NCBI GenBank assembly: GCA_013146195.2
Contig: CM028382.1
Coordinates: 5,738,434-5,802,433, forward strand
DNA from: Codonopsis lanceolata
Taxonomy: Eukaryota > Streptophyta > Magnoliopsida > Asterales > Campanulaceae
Direction of reading: 5' to 3'
DNA length: 64,000 nt
Below, one piece after another: positions 24,426 to 36,522 of the stretch. Position 1 is the stretch's first letter. Each line of letters begins with the position of its first letter. The position numbers and the translations under genes were made by a program. Under the pieces are notes generated by a model. The model was not told the origin of the DNA and made no database searches. It worked only from the letters and a program-made list of their open reading frames with translations.

Positions 24426-24630
24426 TAAGAGTAATCTTTGAAGGCTTACTGATTTCGAGCAACTTAAATTTGTGCACCAAATGATGTGGTTTTAATGTGT
24501 CATCTTATTTGGCATTTTATGGGCTCCATTATAAGTTAAAAAGTTATGTTAACAATGACACTTAAGATCTATATTATTTTGATGCCCAAAATTGAGTGTT
24601 ATTAAGTGACCTGCATTACGTTCAAGCTTT
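24426..24630. other. About 205-bp insertion specific to the left arm
   Basis: The right arm reads continuously where the left arm is interrupted. The left-arm insert is bordered by near-identical GTTCAAGCT(GA)TTTAAGTAA on both sides, so it came with a duplication of about 17 bp. No terminal inverted repeat is visible; origin unknown. Confidence 0.6.
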
Positions 24631-24790
24631 AAGTAATGTTGATATTCGTTTGCTCCTACTACATCATGCACAAATGATGAAGATATGAGACCATCTGCCC
24701 AAGATATTGCAAGAATCAGATAATTTATTGTAAAGTTACCATAATACAATAGCCGATAATTTAAATAAATCACCTAGAAAAAGTAAGAGA
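24600..24790 (-). other. Mirrored exon-like segment, unidentified
   Basis: The minus strand contains ISWADGLISSSFVHDVVGANE, matched in the right arm plus strand (33563-33838) by the same residues with few changes. It is the only stretch in the arms, apart from the TIGR01589 gene, whose reading frame is kept open in both copies. No family is recognised and flanking splice sites are unclear. It may be a gene fragment or chance. Confidence 0.3.
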
Positions 24791-25688
24791 TGCCGATCAA
24801 AAACTCACACATACAGACACAATAACGAATTACATGTTATATTGTTGATGTGGAAATATATTTAGAAATATACACAGATTTAGTATTTTGTATATTTCAT
24901 TGGATTTGATGTTATACGAACCAAAAAAATCAATGCATTGACATATGATTTTATTTTTTGAAACCGACACATGTTATAAAAATGGGGATCTAATAATTTA
25001 TGATTTATGTGTGTCTCATATTTAGACACATGATGATGAAATTAAACGAAATTATTGAGAAATTGTATTGTAGTTCAAATAAATCAAAAAAATATACTTT
25101 ATTAGGTAGAATAAAATGATAGATCTGCAAAAAGTAATTTTTTTCTCTAAATAATAAAAAAAATTGCATCATTAAATGAGTTTTTCATAAAATTGTTAAC
25201 TTATCAACAAGTCTCCGACATGACGATTTTGTATCTTCCGTCACCGAATTTGCAAAAAGTGGACACTTACGTTGGGTGGGTTTCTAAATTGTGACTTGAG
25301 TTTTTTGGAAGCGCGCGAGATGTAAAAGATTGTATATGACTTTAACTTGGGGTTATGAATTTAAAATTTTTGTAGAGTTTTATAGAATTCTATGAGAAAA
25401 GAGCCGTAGAAATAGAAGACGCCGCAGGAGGAGTGAGCAAGTGTGAATGAGACTAACAAACTATGATTTGTTGTTGATTCTTGACGTTGTTTTTGGGGAT
25501 AAATCTGAGTCGGTCCACTTTGATAAGTTTTCAATCACTACAGTACTCTATGTTTTTTTAATGGAAAAAGTCATTTTTGGGTGCTAAAAAAGACTACGAT
25601 ACCTTTAATGGGTCTAAGGGGTGCTACGGATCACTTACTTAAATGGATCATGTTGCATCAATTTTTGCAATGCGATGCATTAATTTTA

Positions 25689-26582
25689 AGGAGAGGCAAT
25701 TTCCACTACAATTTTCACTTATCCACTACATCCTTAATTATTAAATTAAATAAATACATGTTTTGACAAAACTACCCCTTTTAAGTTGACTATCAAATTA
25801 CTTTCTTAATTACTTTCTAACATTTTTTTTACCAAACATCAATGGACAACATAATTATTCTATTTATATTCTTAACATTTTAATTCTCAACAAACACGAT
25901 ACTTATTTTTTTCATAATAAATATGTTTAAAAAATTTTGTAATCACTCACGTTTCATATTTCATTATCATAAAAATAATATGATTAATACATTTTCTACC
26001 ATTTTAGATTATATTGGATAGTTTATTATCAAAAATTAATATTCTAATTTAGTTTTAAAATATTATTTTAAAATATCAATTCAATTATTATGGTAGATAT
26101 TAAATAAATATTGGTTTCAATCAACTCAAGAATTAAATTTTCGAATCAATTATAAAGGTTGACAAAATATTTAAATATTACTATACTATTTCATATTATG
26201 ATTTTACTATTCGATTATTTTACTATTACATTCTTTAAATTTCACTTTAATTTTTTTCCATAACCAATGAGCATATATTTACTCAAAGTTTGGTAGACAA
26301 AATGTCCTTAGGATATTTTTTTATTATACAATATAACTTTAGTTATAAAATTAATTAATAAAGTCATTACAAAAAAGTAAAAATAATAATAGAATAACTA
26401 TGTTGTTTATAAATGTTTGAACTAAAAAATACTGTTAAAAGGTGATTAGGAAAGTAACTTGATTAGTCAACTTAAAATAGACAAGTACTTGAGGGGTAAT
26501 TTGGTCCAAACATGTATTTATTTGATGTAATTATTAAGGATGTAGTGAATAAGTAAAAAATGTAGTGGAAATAGTCTCTCCC
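25689..26582. mobile_element. Short Mutator-like element at the inner edge of the left arm (894 bp)
   Basis: Termini are related to GGGAGAGACTATTTCCACTAC, with inverted similarity of about 150-200 bp. It is flanked by the exact 9-bp repeat TTAATTTTA (25680-25688 and 26583-26591). The same element with the same target duplication lies at 31762-32662, so it was in place before the arms duplicated. No coding capacity. It sits inside a GATGCATCG-type element (25505-25680). Confidence 0.9.
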
Positions 26583-26931
26583 TTAATTTTATTACCTATT
26601 TCAGTTACATTACAGAATTCTTAAGGATATAAGAACATCATTCCTTGTGGATACGAACCTTACTTCCATGTACTTGTTATTTGGTAAGTATGAATTTATT
26701 TTTGACAGGTTTGATATTCATCAATTAACCATTGGAGTAATTGTATACCAATGTGACTTCAAGACGTTCAACTTCCTTCGAATTCCCATCTTTCGGTTGT
26801 TGTTGTAGTACTCAGTGATTCGTTTTCCAAAACTCCTTATTATTTTGAGAGTTCCCCTTCACGCTATCTGTTGAAATAACGAGTCAAACACTTGCAAGCA
26901 TTTTATCTTCTTTTATGTTCCACTTTGTTTT

Positions 26932-27420
26932 CTACTTGTCTTTTATTTCGTTGTCCGCTTCATCATCAAAAATAATTTTTCCAGAAAATGGTGGAATTAG
27001 AGACTCATTGATACTATCAATTCTTGTATTAACTGGTGTTGTTAGATTTCCAATATCCATAATCGGTTTATAAGAACCAGATGTATATTGATTTGTCATA
27101 GCTGGGTTAAAAAATTCATGTTGCGAATACATGAGAAATTGAGAATACAAATGATAAGAAAATTTTGGAACACTTGAAATACTTTGAAAATTTAGATGAT
27201 GAAAATTTGGTTGAACTTGAAAATTTGGTGGAACTTAAAAATTTGGTGAAGCTTGAAAATTTGCCGGAACTTGAACATTTGGTGGAGTTGGAAAATTTTA
27301 CGGAGTTTGAAAATTTGGCGAAACTTAAAAATTTGGAGTAATTTTGACATTCGCATAATTTTCGACATTAGAAAAGTTCAATAAATTTGTAAAAAAATTG
27401 TTATCCATAATAAAAGAAGT
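26932..27420 (-). pseudogene. Fragment with PNFQ-type repeats, possibly PIF/Harbinger ORF1-related
   Basis: The minus strand starts MDNNFFTNLLNFSN near 27410. A run of short imperfect repeats follows (PNFQV/T-like, encoded by CCAAATTTTCAAGTTCCA units, 27190-27345) and is interrupted by stops. Then comes MYSQHEFFNPAMTNQYTSG and IPPFSGKIIFDDEADNE in the frame 26932-27150. The layout (N-terminal Asn/Pro/Phe-rich repeats, then an acidic stretch) resembles the MYB/trihelix-like partner proteins of PIF/Harbinger transposons, but I cannot confirm this. It is broken in any case. Confidence 0.35.
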
Positions 27421-27515
27421 GAAAAGAAGAATTTGTGCAGTTTAATGAGAATAAGATATTATAGAAGTAATGTATGCTTAAAAGAATGTAATGATTTTTT
27501 TTGGAAACTTATTTA

Positions 27516-28320
27516 GGGTCTGTCTGGTACCACGTTTTTGTCCAAAACGCTACCAAATAATGGAACGTTTTTCTAAAATGTTGTTTCAATGCCCAGTTTT
27601 AGAACGGTGCGTTTTAGAAATGACGGGCGTTTCTAAACGCTGAAATTTTGAGCGGGTTGGAAAACATAGCTATCGAAATGACTTTACGGCATTACCCCCT
27701 TCCATTCGGCAGTATAAACGGCGATTTAGATGTGTTTGAGAAATGGGGAGAAGAGTTGGTGCACATAGAGAGAAGCCAGAGGTTACCGGTGATAAACTAG
27801 TGTGTTTCTGATCGTTGATTGACGTGGCCATTTCCGGCAGACGAGGCGGTGGCAGCGACAATCAAAGATAATGTTGACTGAAGAGAGAAAGGAGAGGTAG
27901 AGAGTGAGAGAGGGAATTCGAAGACGAAAGAGAGAAATGAGGAGGGAGGATTCAATAAAGGGAAAAGAGAGAGATAGAGGTGGGGAGGATTTGAGGAAAA
28001 AGGTGAAAGTGTTTGGGAAAAAGTGGCTGACTCGTGACCCCCCACTTTTTTTTTTTTCAAATTTGCCGAGGAGTTGTCATTTCAATTTGGAAACTCTTTA
28101 ACTTTTGCTTTCATTTTATCTTTTTTTATTTTTTATTTTTAGCTTAAGTATATCTGTAAAATTAGAATTATGACATTGTTTAAAAAGGGTAAAATCGTTA
28201 TTTGACAAATACTCAAATTTATAAAAATAGCGTTTTAAAAATGTATCCCGAACGCATTTGTGAGAAAAACGTTACGTTTTCAAACCACTGCGTTTTCAAA
28301 CCGCTATACCAAACAGGCAT
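27516..28320. mobile_element. PIF/Harbinger-type non-autonomous element (805 bp)
   Basis: The ends are imperfect inverted copies (GGGTCTGTCTGGTA against the complement of TACCAAACAGGCAT), flanked by TTA at 27513-27515 and 28321-28323. Subterminal ACGTTTT/AAAACG motifs repeat inside. A purine-rich interior (27880-28020) gives overlapping low-complexity ORFs that are unlikely to be genes. Confidence 0.65.
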
Positions 28321-29138
28321 TTATAGAAGAACTTATAGAATCCATTAAAAAAAAAACAAGTCAAAAATTGTACCGTTGAAAATTTCTTGCAAAAAATTGT
28401 ACCGTGTTGCAACATTAAAATTTTTTTTTTGGGACAAAAAGTGTCATTGGGTTGAAAGAATGATAATCATAAAGTTTTTAAATTTTTTTTTTCAAGGAGT
28501 CAACCAACAATAAAAGGCTTGCAAGCGGTTGATAGTTTTCAACCTATTTCATCCTAGCCAACTTCTACATTGTCTCTCCAATGCTATTATGCTATAAAGC
28601 TTTTCATAAAGTTTTATGCTCTTTTTATCAACCTCCCGATGGAACTGCTCTTTTAGCTGTCATTTTAAAAGGAATTAATAAAACCTAACTTGTTACTGTA
28701 TTGTTTGAGGAAATTGTACCAAAACATGGTTTATTACAAGCATAAAAAGATATGTACACTTTTTTAATGAGGAACTTAATACGTAATTTGAGCTTAACTG
28801 CAATTGATAATTTATTATAGAAACTAAAACTAAACATTACAAAGAGCGAATGTAGGCACTCGGCACCCAAATGAAATCTCTTTTTATTGCAAGTAGTTGG
28901 CACTTGGCAATAACTTAAAATAAAGAGGAATTATGTACAAGGATCAATGCACTAAATAAATTGTTTAACTAAATAACCTTCATTGCCCCAATTGAAAGTC
29001 GTACAAGTTATTGAATAATGTGACCATGGTAACCAGTATCTTAAGTTACGCAATACGTAGCATACGAAATCATATGAAAACATATCCTTCCATACGTTAT
29101 TTGTATCTTACGATACAATCACATATCTTATGATATAA

Positions 29139-29170
29139 CTAGTGTTACACCAGTGCGTTGCATGTTTTGT
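29139..29170 (-). mobile_element. Probable Helitron 3' terminus, minus strand
   Basis: Reading the minus strand, a degenerate hairpin (ATGCAACGCACTGG) is followed by TGTAACACTAG and then T, the layout of Helitron 3' ends. No convincing 5' end was found within the spacer, so the element is old or truncated. Confidence 0.45.
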
Positions 29171-29839
29171 ATATATGTGTAAAATCATAAACTCAATTAA
29201 AGTTGAATAATATACAATTAAACTTTTTAATATGAACAAAATAAATAAACTATAATAAACAGTAAAATAAAAGAAAGAAAATTACATGAATTTGAAAAAG
29301 TTATTATAAATTTGGAATACTTCTTTATATACAATATTTGTCGTTGAACGTGTACAATTATTATGACTATCACTAATACATAATAACATTATAAGTAAAT
29401 AAAATAACTAATACGTTGATATAAATAAAAATAAATTAATTAATTAATGCTAACAAAATAGACAAATAATTGTAACTAAATATTATAAATTTGATATATA
29501 TAAATTAGTTAAATAATTTTAACGCAAAGATTAAAATTATTATATATATGTTACCTAGCAATGTTACTGAAGTTCCAACATTCATTCAACATATGATTAA
29601 CATTTATAGAATATTTGATTTTAAAAATTCATATGTATAAATATATTTCAAAGAAACAACATTTCTATTATAAAAAAAGGAGATAGAATTTGGGACTAAC
29701 TTATCCTTGATTATACTATTTGAACAATTAAAATACAAAAGATTTAGATGAGTCTGATATGTCCTTGACCCAATCTCTTTTACTTTGAAAGATATAAATT
29801 ACACGTCAACGACAATTAGGGGTGAGCAAATTTTTTGGG

Positions 29840-30300
29840 GTGAAATTAGGCCGGTCCCTTTTTCAAAGTTTTCAAGGCATTTTTTGGGAGAAAAATACTA
29901 CGATACCCTTAATGAACCAAACACGTGCGTACAAAGTATCATTTCATGAATCGATTTTGCATCACAATGTACAAATCGAATTATATTTGTACATCGGGAT
30001 TTTAAGCCTCATCGATTTTGCATCGCAATCCACAAAATAAAATCCAATTTATGGATCGAGAATCCAATTTGTGCATCAGAACCCCAATTGAAACCAATTT
30101 ATGCATCTCAAATCTAGTTTGTGTATCACGATTCAAATTAATGCATTGTGATTAACAAATTGATGCATCACAGTGTGTTGAGTAAGTGATCATTAGCACG
30201 CTTTTGGCTCATTAATAGCATAATCGTCTTTTTTCCGCTTAAAAAAACATTAAAAAAAAAACTCATGAAAGAGGACCGGCTCGCAATTACTCCAATTTTA
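29840..30300. repeat. GATGCATCG-motif inverted-repeat element in the spacer
   Basis: The left end contains GGCCGGTCCCTTTTTCAAAG, and the right end GAAAGAGGACCGGCTCGC, its imperfect complement. Both flank TTTTTTGGG / cttttttccgc-like blocks seen in other family members. The interior has degenerate units around ATCGATTTTGCATC and GATGCATCACAG. Confidence 0.65.
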
Positions 30301-30959
30301 TTTAAAATCAGATCAGACCAGAAAATTTTGACCACGTCAATTTACTGATTTAGTTTCAATTATAAACTTTAGTAAAATCAGATAATTTTCCTAAAGCGGG
30401 GTTGGTATATATTTTGGACCACTTGAATGGTCTGACCAGTGCAATGCATCAATTTTTGCAATACAATACAAAATTGAAATGAATTATTATAGGCCGGTCC
30501 ACTTTCATTGATATTTAACCTCTTAAATACCTCTTTTTTTCAATTGCATAAGTCCACTTTGTTATAATTATTCCTTGAATGCCCTCGTCAGTTGAATACG
30601 ATGTCTCTTCTCATTGCAACGAACTTGACTCTCTCCTCCCCTTTTATGTTATGTTTTTTATTTATTTTGTTGAAGATTAGTAATTTTATTGAATTGATTG
30701 GAGCCCCTAGAATTGCACATGATAGAGAAATTACGATTGGAATTCGCAAGGATGGAAAGGAAAATAGTATCACATTAACTTCTCACTCTATTTCCTTTTT
30801 ATCTATCGATCTTTAGTTTGAGGAATGTCTTCTTTTTCTTTTTCTTCTTCTTCTTCTTCATCATTTATGTTTGTGTGTTTGATTCAAAATAGATTCATTG
30901 TGTTTGTTGTATTACTATGCATGTAAACAGTTCAATGAAATGATTGAATATAAATTTGT

Positions 30960-31735
30960 TCGTTGTTGGACATCGTTTTTTGAATCTTGATACATCAATT
31001 TTAAATCACGATTCATTATTTGTGAATTATGATGCAGAAAATATACATCAATGAATCATTTGTTTGATTGTGTATAGGAAAGAAGAGACATGAGGTTTGA
31101 TTGATTTTGTGATGCATCCAATTGAAAAACCGATGTATGAAAATCATGCATCGCTAAGGGACATGAGGTCTAGTTCATTTTGTGATGCATCTAATGGAAT
31201 TTCGAAGCATCAAAATCATGCATCGCAATTTCAAATCTATGCATTGTCAAGGGACATGAGGTCCGGTTTATCTTGTGATGCAACCAATTAGAATTCGGAT
31301 GAATCCAATTGGAATGATTAGTTTTGTCTACATTGTTTACTAAAACGCCTTGAAATTAATCTTTCATTTACGTGCAACATTCGCTCTCAACTTTCGTTCT
31401 TAATTTATGAAAATTGGGTCTTGTAATCCTTTGAAGCAAATTCATTCCTTTACAACCTGAATTGCGATGCACCGACTTTGGTTTTGCGATGCACCGAGTG
31501 CCTAATGCACTGCTTGCCTAAATTGCAAGGCACAAACTTTGGTTCTGTGACGCACAACGTGCCTGATGCAATGAGTGTCTGATGCAATGCATCGACTTTG
31601 GATTTATGATTGTGCATAATGTGCGCGTGTTTTCCTTTTATTAATGACATATTCGAAACTATCTTTTTGCGGTTAAAAAAAGAGAAAACTATAAAGGTTG
31701 AAAAGTATTGAAAGGGAACCGACCCGAATTTCTTC
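30960..31735. repeat. GATGCATCG-motif repeat element adjoining the right arm
   Basis: Repeated units around TTGTGATGCATC and GCGATGCACCGA, ending with AAGGGAACCGACCCGAATTT at 31717-31736, the family's terminal sequence. A diverged internal repeat (GGGACATGAGGTC at about 31087, 31159 and 31251) occurs on the left side. It stops 5 bp before the right arm begins. Confidence 0.6.
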
Positions 31736-31761
31736 CAAATTGAAATAGGTAATAAAATTAA

Positions 31762-32662
31762 GGGAGAGACTATTTCCACTACATTTTTTACTTATCCACT
31801 ATATCCTTAATAATTACATTAAACAAATACATGTTTGGACCAAATTACCCCTCAAGTACTTGTCTATTTTAAGTTGACTAATCAAGTTAATTTCCTAATT
31901 ATCTTTTAACATTATTTTTTAGTTCAAACATTTATAAACAACATAGTTATTCTATTATTATTTTTACTTTTTTGTAATGACTTTATTAATTAATTTTATA
32001 ACTAAAGTTATATTGTATGATAAAAAAAATATCCTAAGGACATTTTGTCTACCAAACTTTGAGTAAATATATGCTCATTGGTTATGGAAAAAAATTAAAG
32101 TGAAATTTAAAGAATGTAATAGTAAAATAATCGAATAGTAAAATCATAATATGAAATAGTATAGTAATATTTAATTATTTTGTCTACCTTTATAATTGAT
32201 TCGAAAATTTAATTCTTGAGTTGATTGAAACCAATATTTAGTTTAATATCTACCATAATAATTGAATTGATATTTTAAAATAATATTTTAAAACTAAATT
32301 AGAATATTAATTTTTGATAATAAACTATCCAATATAATCTAAAATGGTAGAAAATGTATTAATCATATTATTTTTATGATAATGGAATATGAAACGTGAG
32401 TGATTATAAACTTTTTTAAACATATTTATTATGAAAAAAAATAAGTATCGTGTTTGTTGAGAATTAAAATGTTAAGAATATAAATGGAATAATTATGTTG
32501 TCCATTGATGTTTGGTAAAAAAAATAATGTTAGAAGGTAATTAAGAAAGTAATTTGATTAGTCAACTTAAAAGGGGTAGTTTTGTCAAAACATGTATTTA
32601 TTTAATTTAATAATTAAGGATGTAGTCGATAAGCGAAAATTGTAGTGGAAATAGTCTCTCCC
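31762..32662. mobile_element. Short Mutator-like element at the inner edge of the right arm (901 bp)
   Basis: Begins GGGAGAGACTATTTCCAC and ends with its complement, with TAAAATTAA repeated at 31753-31761 and 32663-32671 (9-bp target duplication). It is the mirrored copy of 25689-26582. No coding capacity. Confidence 0.92.
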
Positions 32663-33562
32663 TAAAATTAATGCATCGCGTTGCAAAAATTGATGCAACA
32701 TGATCCATTTAAGTAAGTGATCCGTAGCACCCCTTAGGCTCATTAAAGGTATCGTAGTCTTTTTTAGCACCCAAAAATGACTTTTTCGATTAAAAAAACA
32801 TAGAGTACTGTAGTGATTGAAAACTTATCAAAGTGAACCGACCCGGATTTATCCCCCAAAACAACGTCAAGATTCAACAACAAATCATAGTTTGTTAGTC
32901 TCATTCACACTTGCTCACTCCTCCTGCGGCGTCTTCTATTTCTATGGCTCTTTTCTCATAGAATTCTAGAAAATTTTACAAAAATTTTAAACTCATAACC
33001 CAAGTTAAAGTTATATACAATCTTTTACATCTCGCTTCCAAAAAACTCAAACCACAATTTAGAAACCCACCCAACGTAAGTGTCCACTTTTTGCAAATTC
33101 GGTGACGGAAGATACGAAATCGTCATGCCGGAGACTTGTTGATAAGTTAACAATTTTATGAAAAACTCATTTAATGATGCAATTTTTTTTATTATTTAGA
33201 GAAAAAAAATTATATTTTGCAAATCTATCATTTTATTCTACCTAATAAAGTATATTTTCTGATTTATTTGAATTACAATACAATTTCTCAGTAATTTCAT
33301 CATTATGTGTCTAAATGTGAGACACACATAAATCATAAATTATTAGATCCCCATTTTTATAACATGTGTCGGTTTCAAAAAATAAAATCATATGTCAATA
33401 CATTGATTTTTTTGGTTCGTATAACATCAAATCCAATGAAATATACAAAATACTAAATCTGTGTATATTTCTAAATATATTTCCACATCAACAATATAAC
33501 ATGTAATTTGTTATTGTATCTATATGTGTGGGTTTTTGATCGGCATCTCTTACTTTTTCTAG

Positions 33563-33838
33563 GTGATTTATTTAAATTATCGGCTATTGTATTATGGTAA
33601 CTTTACAATAAATTATTTGATACTTGCAATATCTTGGGCAGATAGTCTCATATCTTCATCATTTGTGCATGATGTAGTAGGAGCAAACGAATATCAATAT
33701 TACTTAAATCAGCTTGAACCAATGTCTTCACATATTTTGGGATTTCGATGTACCACCACCCCTTTATTTTTTCATCTCTTCGGGCCAATCAAAAGTATCT
33801 TTAAACATATTTTGTTTGTTTTATATAAAGACCAGTAA
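33563..33838 (+). other. Mirrored exon-like ORF, unidentified
   Basis: Open for 91 codons and containing ISWADSLISSSFVHDVVGANE; the same residues are found in the left arm minus strand. Here the ORF continues without the left-arm insertion (LEPMSSHILGFRCTTTP). I recognise no family. Conservation between arms may only reflect recent duplication. Confidence 0.3.
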
Positions 33839-34483
33839 TATTCACTATCTTTATTAAAGGAAAAATTCATATTTATATTGGAAGTCATCATTGAATTTCT
33901 TTGAGGAATGAATATTCATGAGACTATTCTTCTTCCAATACATTCAAATACAACTGAATGAAATAATTTGTCAACTAATTATTTTTATTGTTTTGATATT
34001 GTATTTCTTTATTAATAATTTGATATTCTGTTGTAACAGTAAATGATAACTAAAAAATTTATTATTATTATAATGGCAATCTTGTAATTGTTTTCATATT
34101 GTATTTGTTTACGATTCATCCTAGATTTTTTTATATTATTCAATTGACTAAAGATAAATAGAAATGTGAATGAGTTTTGAATTATCTTTATACACTTAAT
34201 GATAATGACAATATCTAAGTATCAAAAACCGATAAATTAATGACTCTTAAACTAAACAAAAGTGTTACCATTTTTGGAAAATTTATTTTGACGAAAACTT
34301 TTGAAATGATGCACCTCTCTTTTTATATATGTATAGATAGTGTATCTTACGATATGTTGATTCTTTTTGATATAGATTTGCATTTTAAAAAACCTATATT
34401 AAAGTTTTAATTTTTTAAATTTTTCTTAGGAAGTCAAGATATAAAGAGTATTATATTGAAGGGAAACTTAGGCCAAATAAGGA

Positions 34484-34728
34484 AACGGGAAACCGCACCA
34501 TTTTGAAATTTTGGTACCCTATAAGGAGGTGGGAAGAAAGCTAGGGCAAAATCGGAAACTGCACATTTTTGAAATTTCAGTCCGTTAAGCAAGGATGAGG
34601 CATGGCTAGTACGTAGTAATAGATGGTCATGCACACAAAATTTTCACAATTATCCATGTGCGATAAGAGTATTATATTATAGTTGGTGAAGGTCTCACCA
34701 AAATTTTGAAAGAAAAGACAAATATTGA
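34484..34728. other. 245-bp block present only in the right arm
   Basis: The left arm joins the flanks directly (GGCCAAATAAGGATTGTTGGCC in this orientation). The block has an internal imperfect duplication (GGAAAC-GCAC-ATTTTGAAATTT at about 34483 and 34554). No inverted termini; it could be an insertion here or a deletion from the left arm. Confidence 0.6.
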
Positions 34729-35216
34729 TTGTTGGCCTTCCTTTTTCTAACCCAAGTTATCCGGTGAGTTGAGTTGCTTGACGTTTTTAATCCGTGAAAT
34801 AAAGAGTTGAAATGGATATTTAGTAGGTTAGATTGGGTGGTTTTATTTTGAGCATTTGTGCAATAATTTAGGAAATTTATTTTGTTGATTCTAAATTATC
34901 AAACGTTAACAATCCTTTCAGGTGATGACGGTCTCACTCATATAAAGCGTTTAATTAGACATCTACTTACAATGACTAGACAAGCTTGTCACTCGGGCAA
35001 ACGTTTATTAATAGAGTTTGAAAATTTATTATGTATACTCCGATACGAGATTCAAACCGGTTCATTTCATGTTATTGCTTGTAACAAATTAAATGACCAA
35101 AAAATTATATGAGAATTAATTGCTAGTGATCAAAGTCTTGCTTAATATGAAATGAAATGAAATACAGTTAATTTCATCTCCAATATAATTGAAGCATGTC
35201 AGTTGTCACAAACTAA

Positions 35217-35784
35217 CTAAACCGCCCTTAAATTATATACTGTTGGCCTTCTTCTTTGTTCAAGTTCAATGCTGCCACCTGGTGCTTGTTCCATTTTGTG
35301 TTTCTGGAGTAAAAAGTAATTTCATCAGTACAACCAATTCCCTTGTTGTTACTGTGAAGGGTGTTTGAAAGTCAAAGTTTTACCGTGCATAGTGTCATGG
35401 AGATATGCTTGGAAGAAGCTCTTATTCTCTTTCAGTAGCTCTTTCCACACTACAAGTGAAGTCAATTGGGTGTCAAGTCAAGTGAATTCAATTGGCGAAC
35501 AATTACTTAAATATATATAGGTAATTAGATTTACCTGTTATGGTGATAACAGGCTGGATGCCGGCATTGTTTGCAAGAGTGGTAATGCATTCATCGCGAC
35601 TCATATGAAATTGAAGACACCTCTCGATTAGATTCTGAACCTGTCATGCACATGCACAGCACAAAGTCAAGATTCGAAGCTAACTAAATTAACTGCACAT
35701 ATTGTATTGTAAGAAGCTACTACTTGCCATTCTAATGTAGTTTTGAGGTTGGCAATTCAAGCATGGTGTTTGATGCATACTCAT
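35217..35784 (-). pseudogene. Second TIGR01589 domain gene copy with an 11-bp exon-3 deletion
   Basis: Mirror of the left-arm gene. Exons on the minus strand are 35784-35728, 35640-35535, 35449-35384 and 35303-35217, with the same GC-AG first intron. Exons 1 and 2 encode the same residues; one codon difference in exon 1 is silent. Exon 3 is 66 bp instead of 77, because CACTACGGTAC is missing just before the donor. With the same splice sites the reading frame shifts and stops 38 bp into exon 4 (35266), giving about 88 residues. The original frame of exon 4 itself stays open to a TAG at 35217 and differs by two amino acids (F to L, N to Y). The family domain is complete either way, so a truncated product is possible; I favour a damaged copy. 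Confidence 0.65.
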
Positions 35785-36261
35785 CTTCTCTCTGTCTAGG
35801 CTCTAGCTAGCTACCTTCCGATTCCGACAAACCCTTCAATTTGTAGACTTATTTAAAAAGCACCCTAAGAGTTAGATATTTGTGAGGTGCGGTAGGATAT
35901 TTATAGGGATTTGGAGTAATAGGTTTTGTTATCCACTTATCCAAGTGAAGGGCCAAAACTTCACCTCATCTTCATTCTTCAATCCTTCCTGCTTCTTGAC
36001 TTTTCAAAATTATCTTCCACTTTTTTTATTTATTAAATAAATTAAATTAAATTAAATTTGATGTATACTTGTCTTTTTACAATAACTTAGTAAATATGGG
36101 GTTATAAGTATTTTTGGTGTAGTTTACGAAAATGATACTTTTTTTTTTTTTTTACAATTAATCAAGTACAAGTATGTTAATATCGATTCAAAAAGTGGTC
36201 AAACACATTTTGCATAGTCAAAACAATTTTGCTTTGGAGACAGATAAAGTATTAATATTAT

Positions 36262-36522
36262 CACTTCATCCGATCCTAAATTATCGTCTTAATTAATTTG
36301 GTACACGGATTAAAAAAATAATAATTGACTTGATTATTTATATTGGTTTAATGTGTAGTTTCCTTTAAAGCTCACGTATATGTGGCTCATAATTAAAGTA
36401 GGGTGAAAAAATAAAAATAAAGTGGTAAAAGTAATGTTCTAAAAAGGTAAGTTTCAAACTGGATAATTATTTTCGGATAGACGAAAAAGAAAAGAAAGAC
36501 GATAATTTAGGGACGGAGGGAG
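36262..36522. mobile_element. Stowaway-type MITE, right-arm copy
   Basis: Ends GGGACGGAGGGAG before TA (36523-36524); the left terminus is eroded (CACTTCATCCGATCC). Mirrors 19123-19361 and is therefore older than the palindrome. Confidence 0.75.

Larger units (their letters stand above)
16631..26603 (+). repeat. Left arm of a giant imperfect palindrome
   Basis: The reverse complement of this arm is found at 31741-38847. Matching blocks follow in perfect mirrored order: the outer edge TGCAACCTTTACTTTAGAAG against 38830-38847, the TIGR01589 gene, the exon-like block at 24600-24780, the region at 25380-25440, and the shared MULE at the inner edge. The arm is longer than its partner because it alone carries insertions at 17772-18121, 20940-21197, 21340-23806 and about 24426-24630. 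Without these about 6.7 kb remain. Confidence 0.93.
26604..31740. other. Spacer between palindrome arms
   Basis: Single-copy relative to the arms. Contains a PIF/Harbinger ORF-like fragment, a TTA-flanked element, a Helitron 3' end on the minus strand, and two GATGCATCG-type elements. No intact gene was found. 28330-29130 shows nothing but AT-rich sequence. Confidence 0.8.

Noticed and set aside
30592..30816. Opposed 60-75-codon ORFs in the spacer
   Set aside because: Short, overlapping on both strands, with no domain or conserved counterpart.
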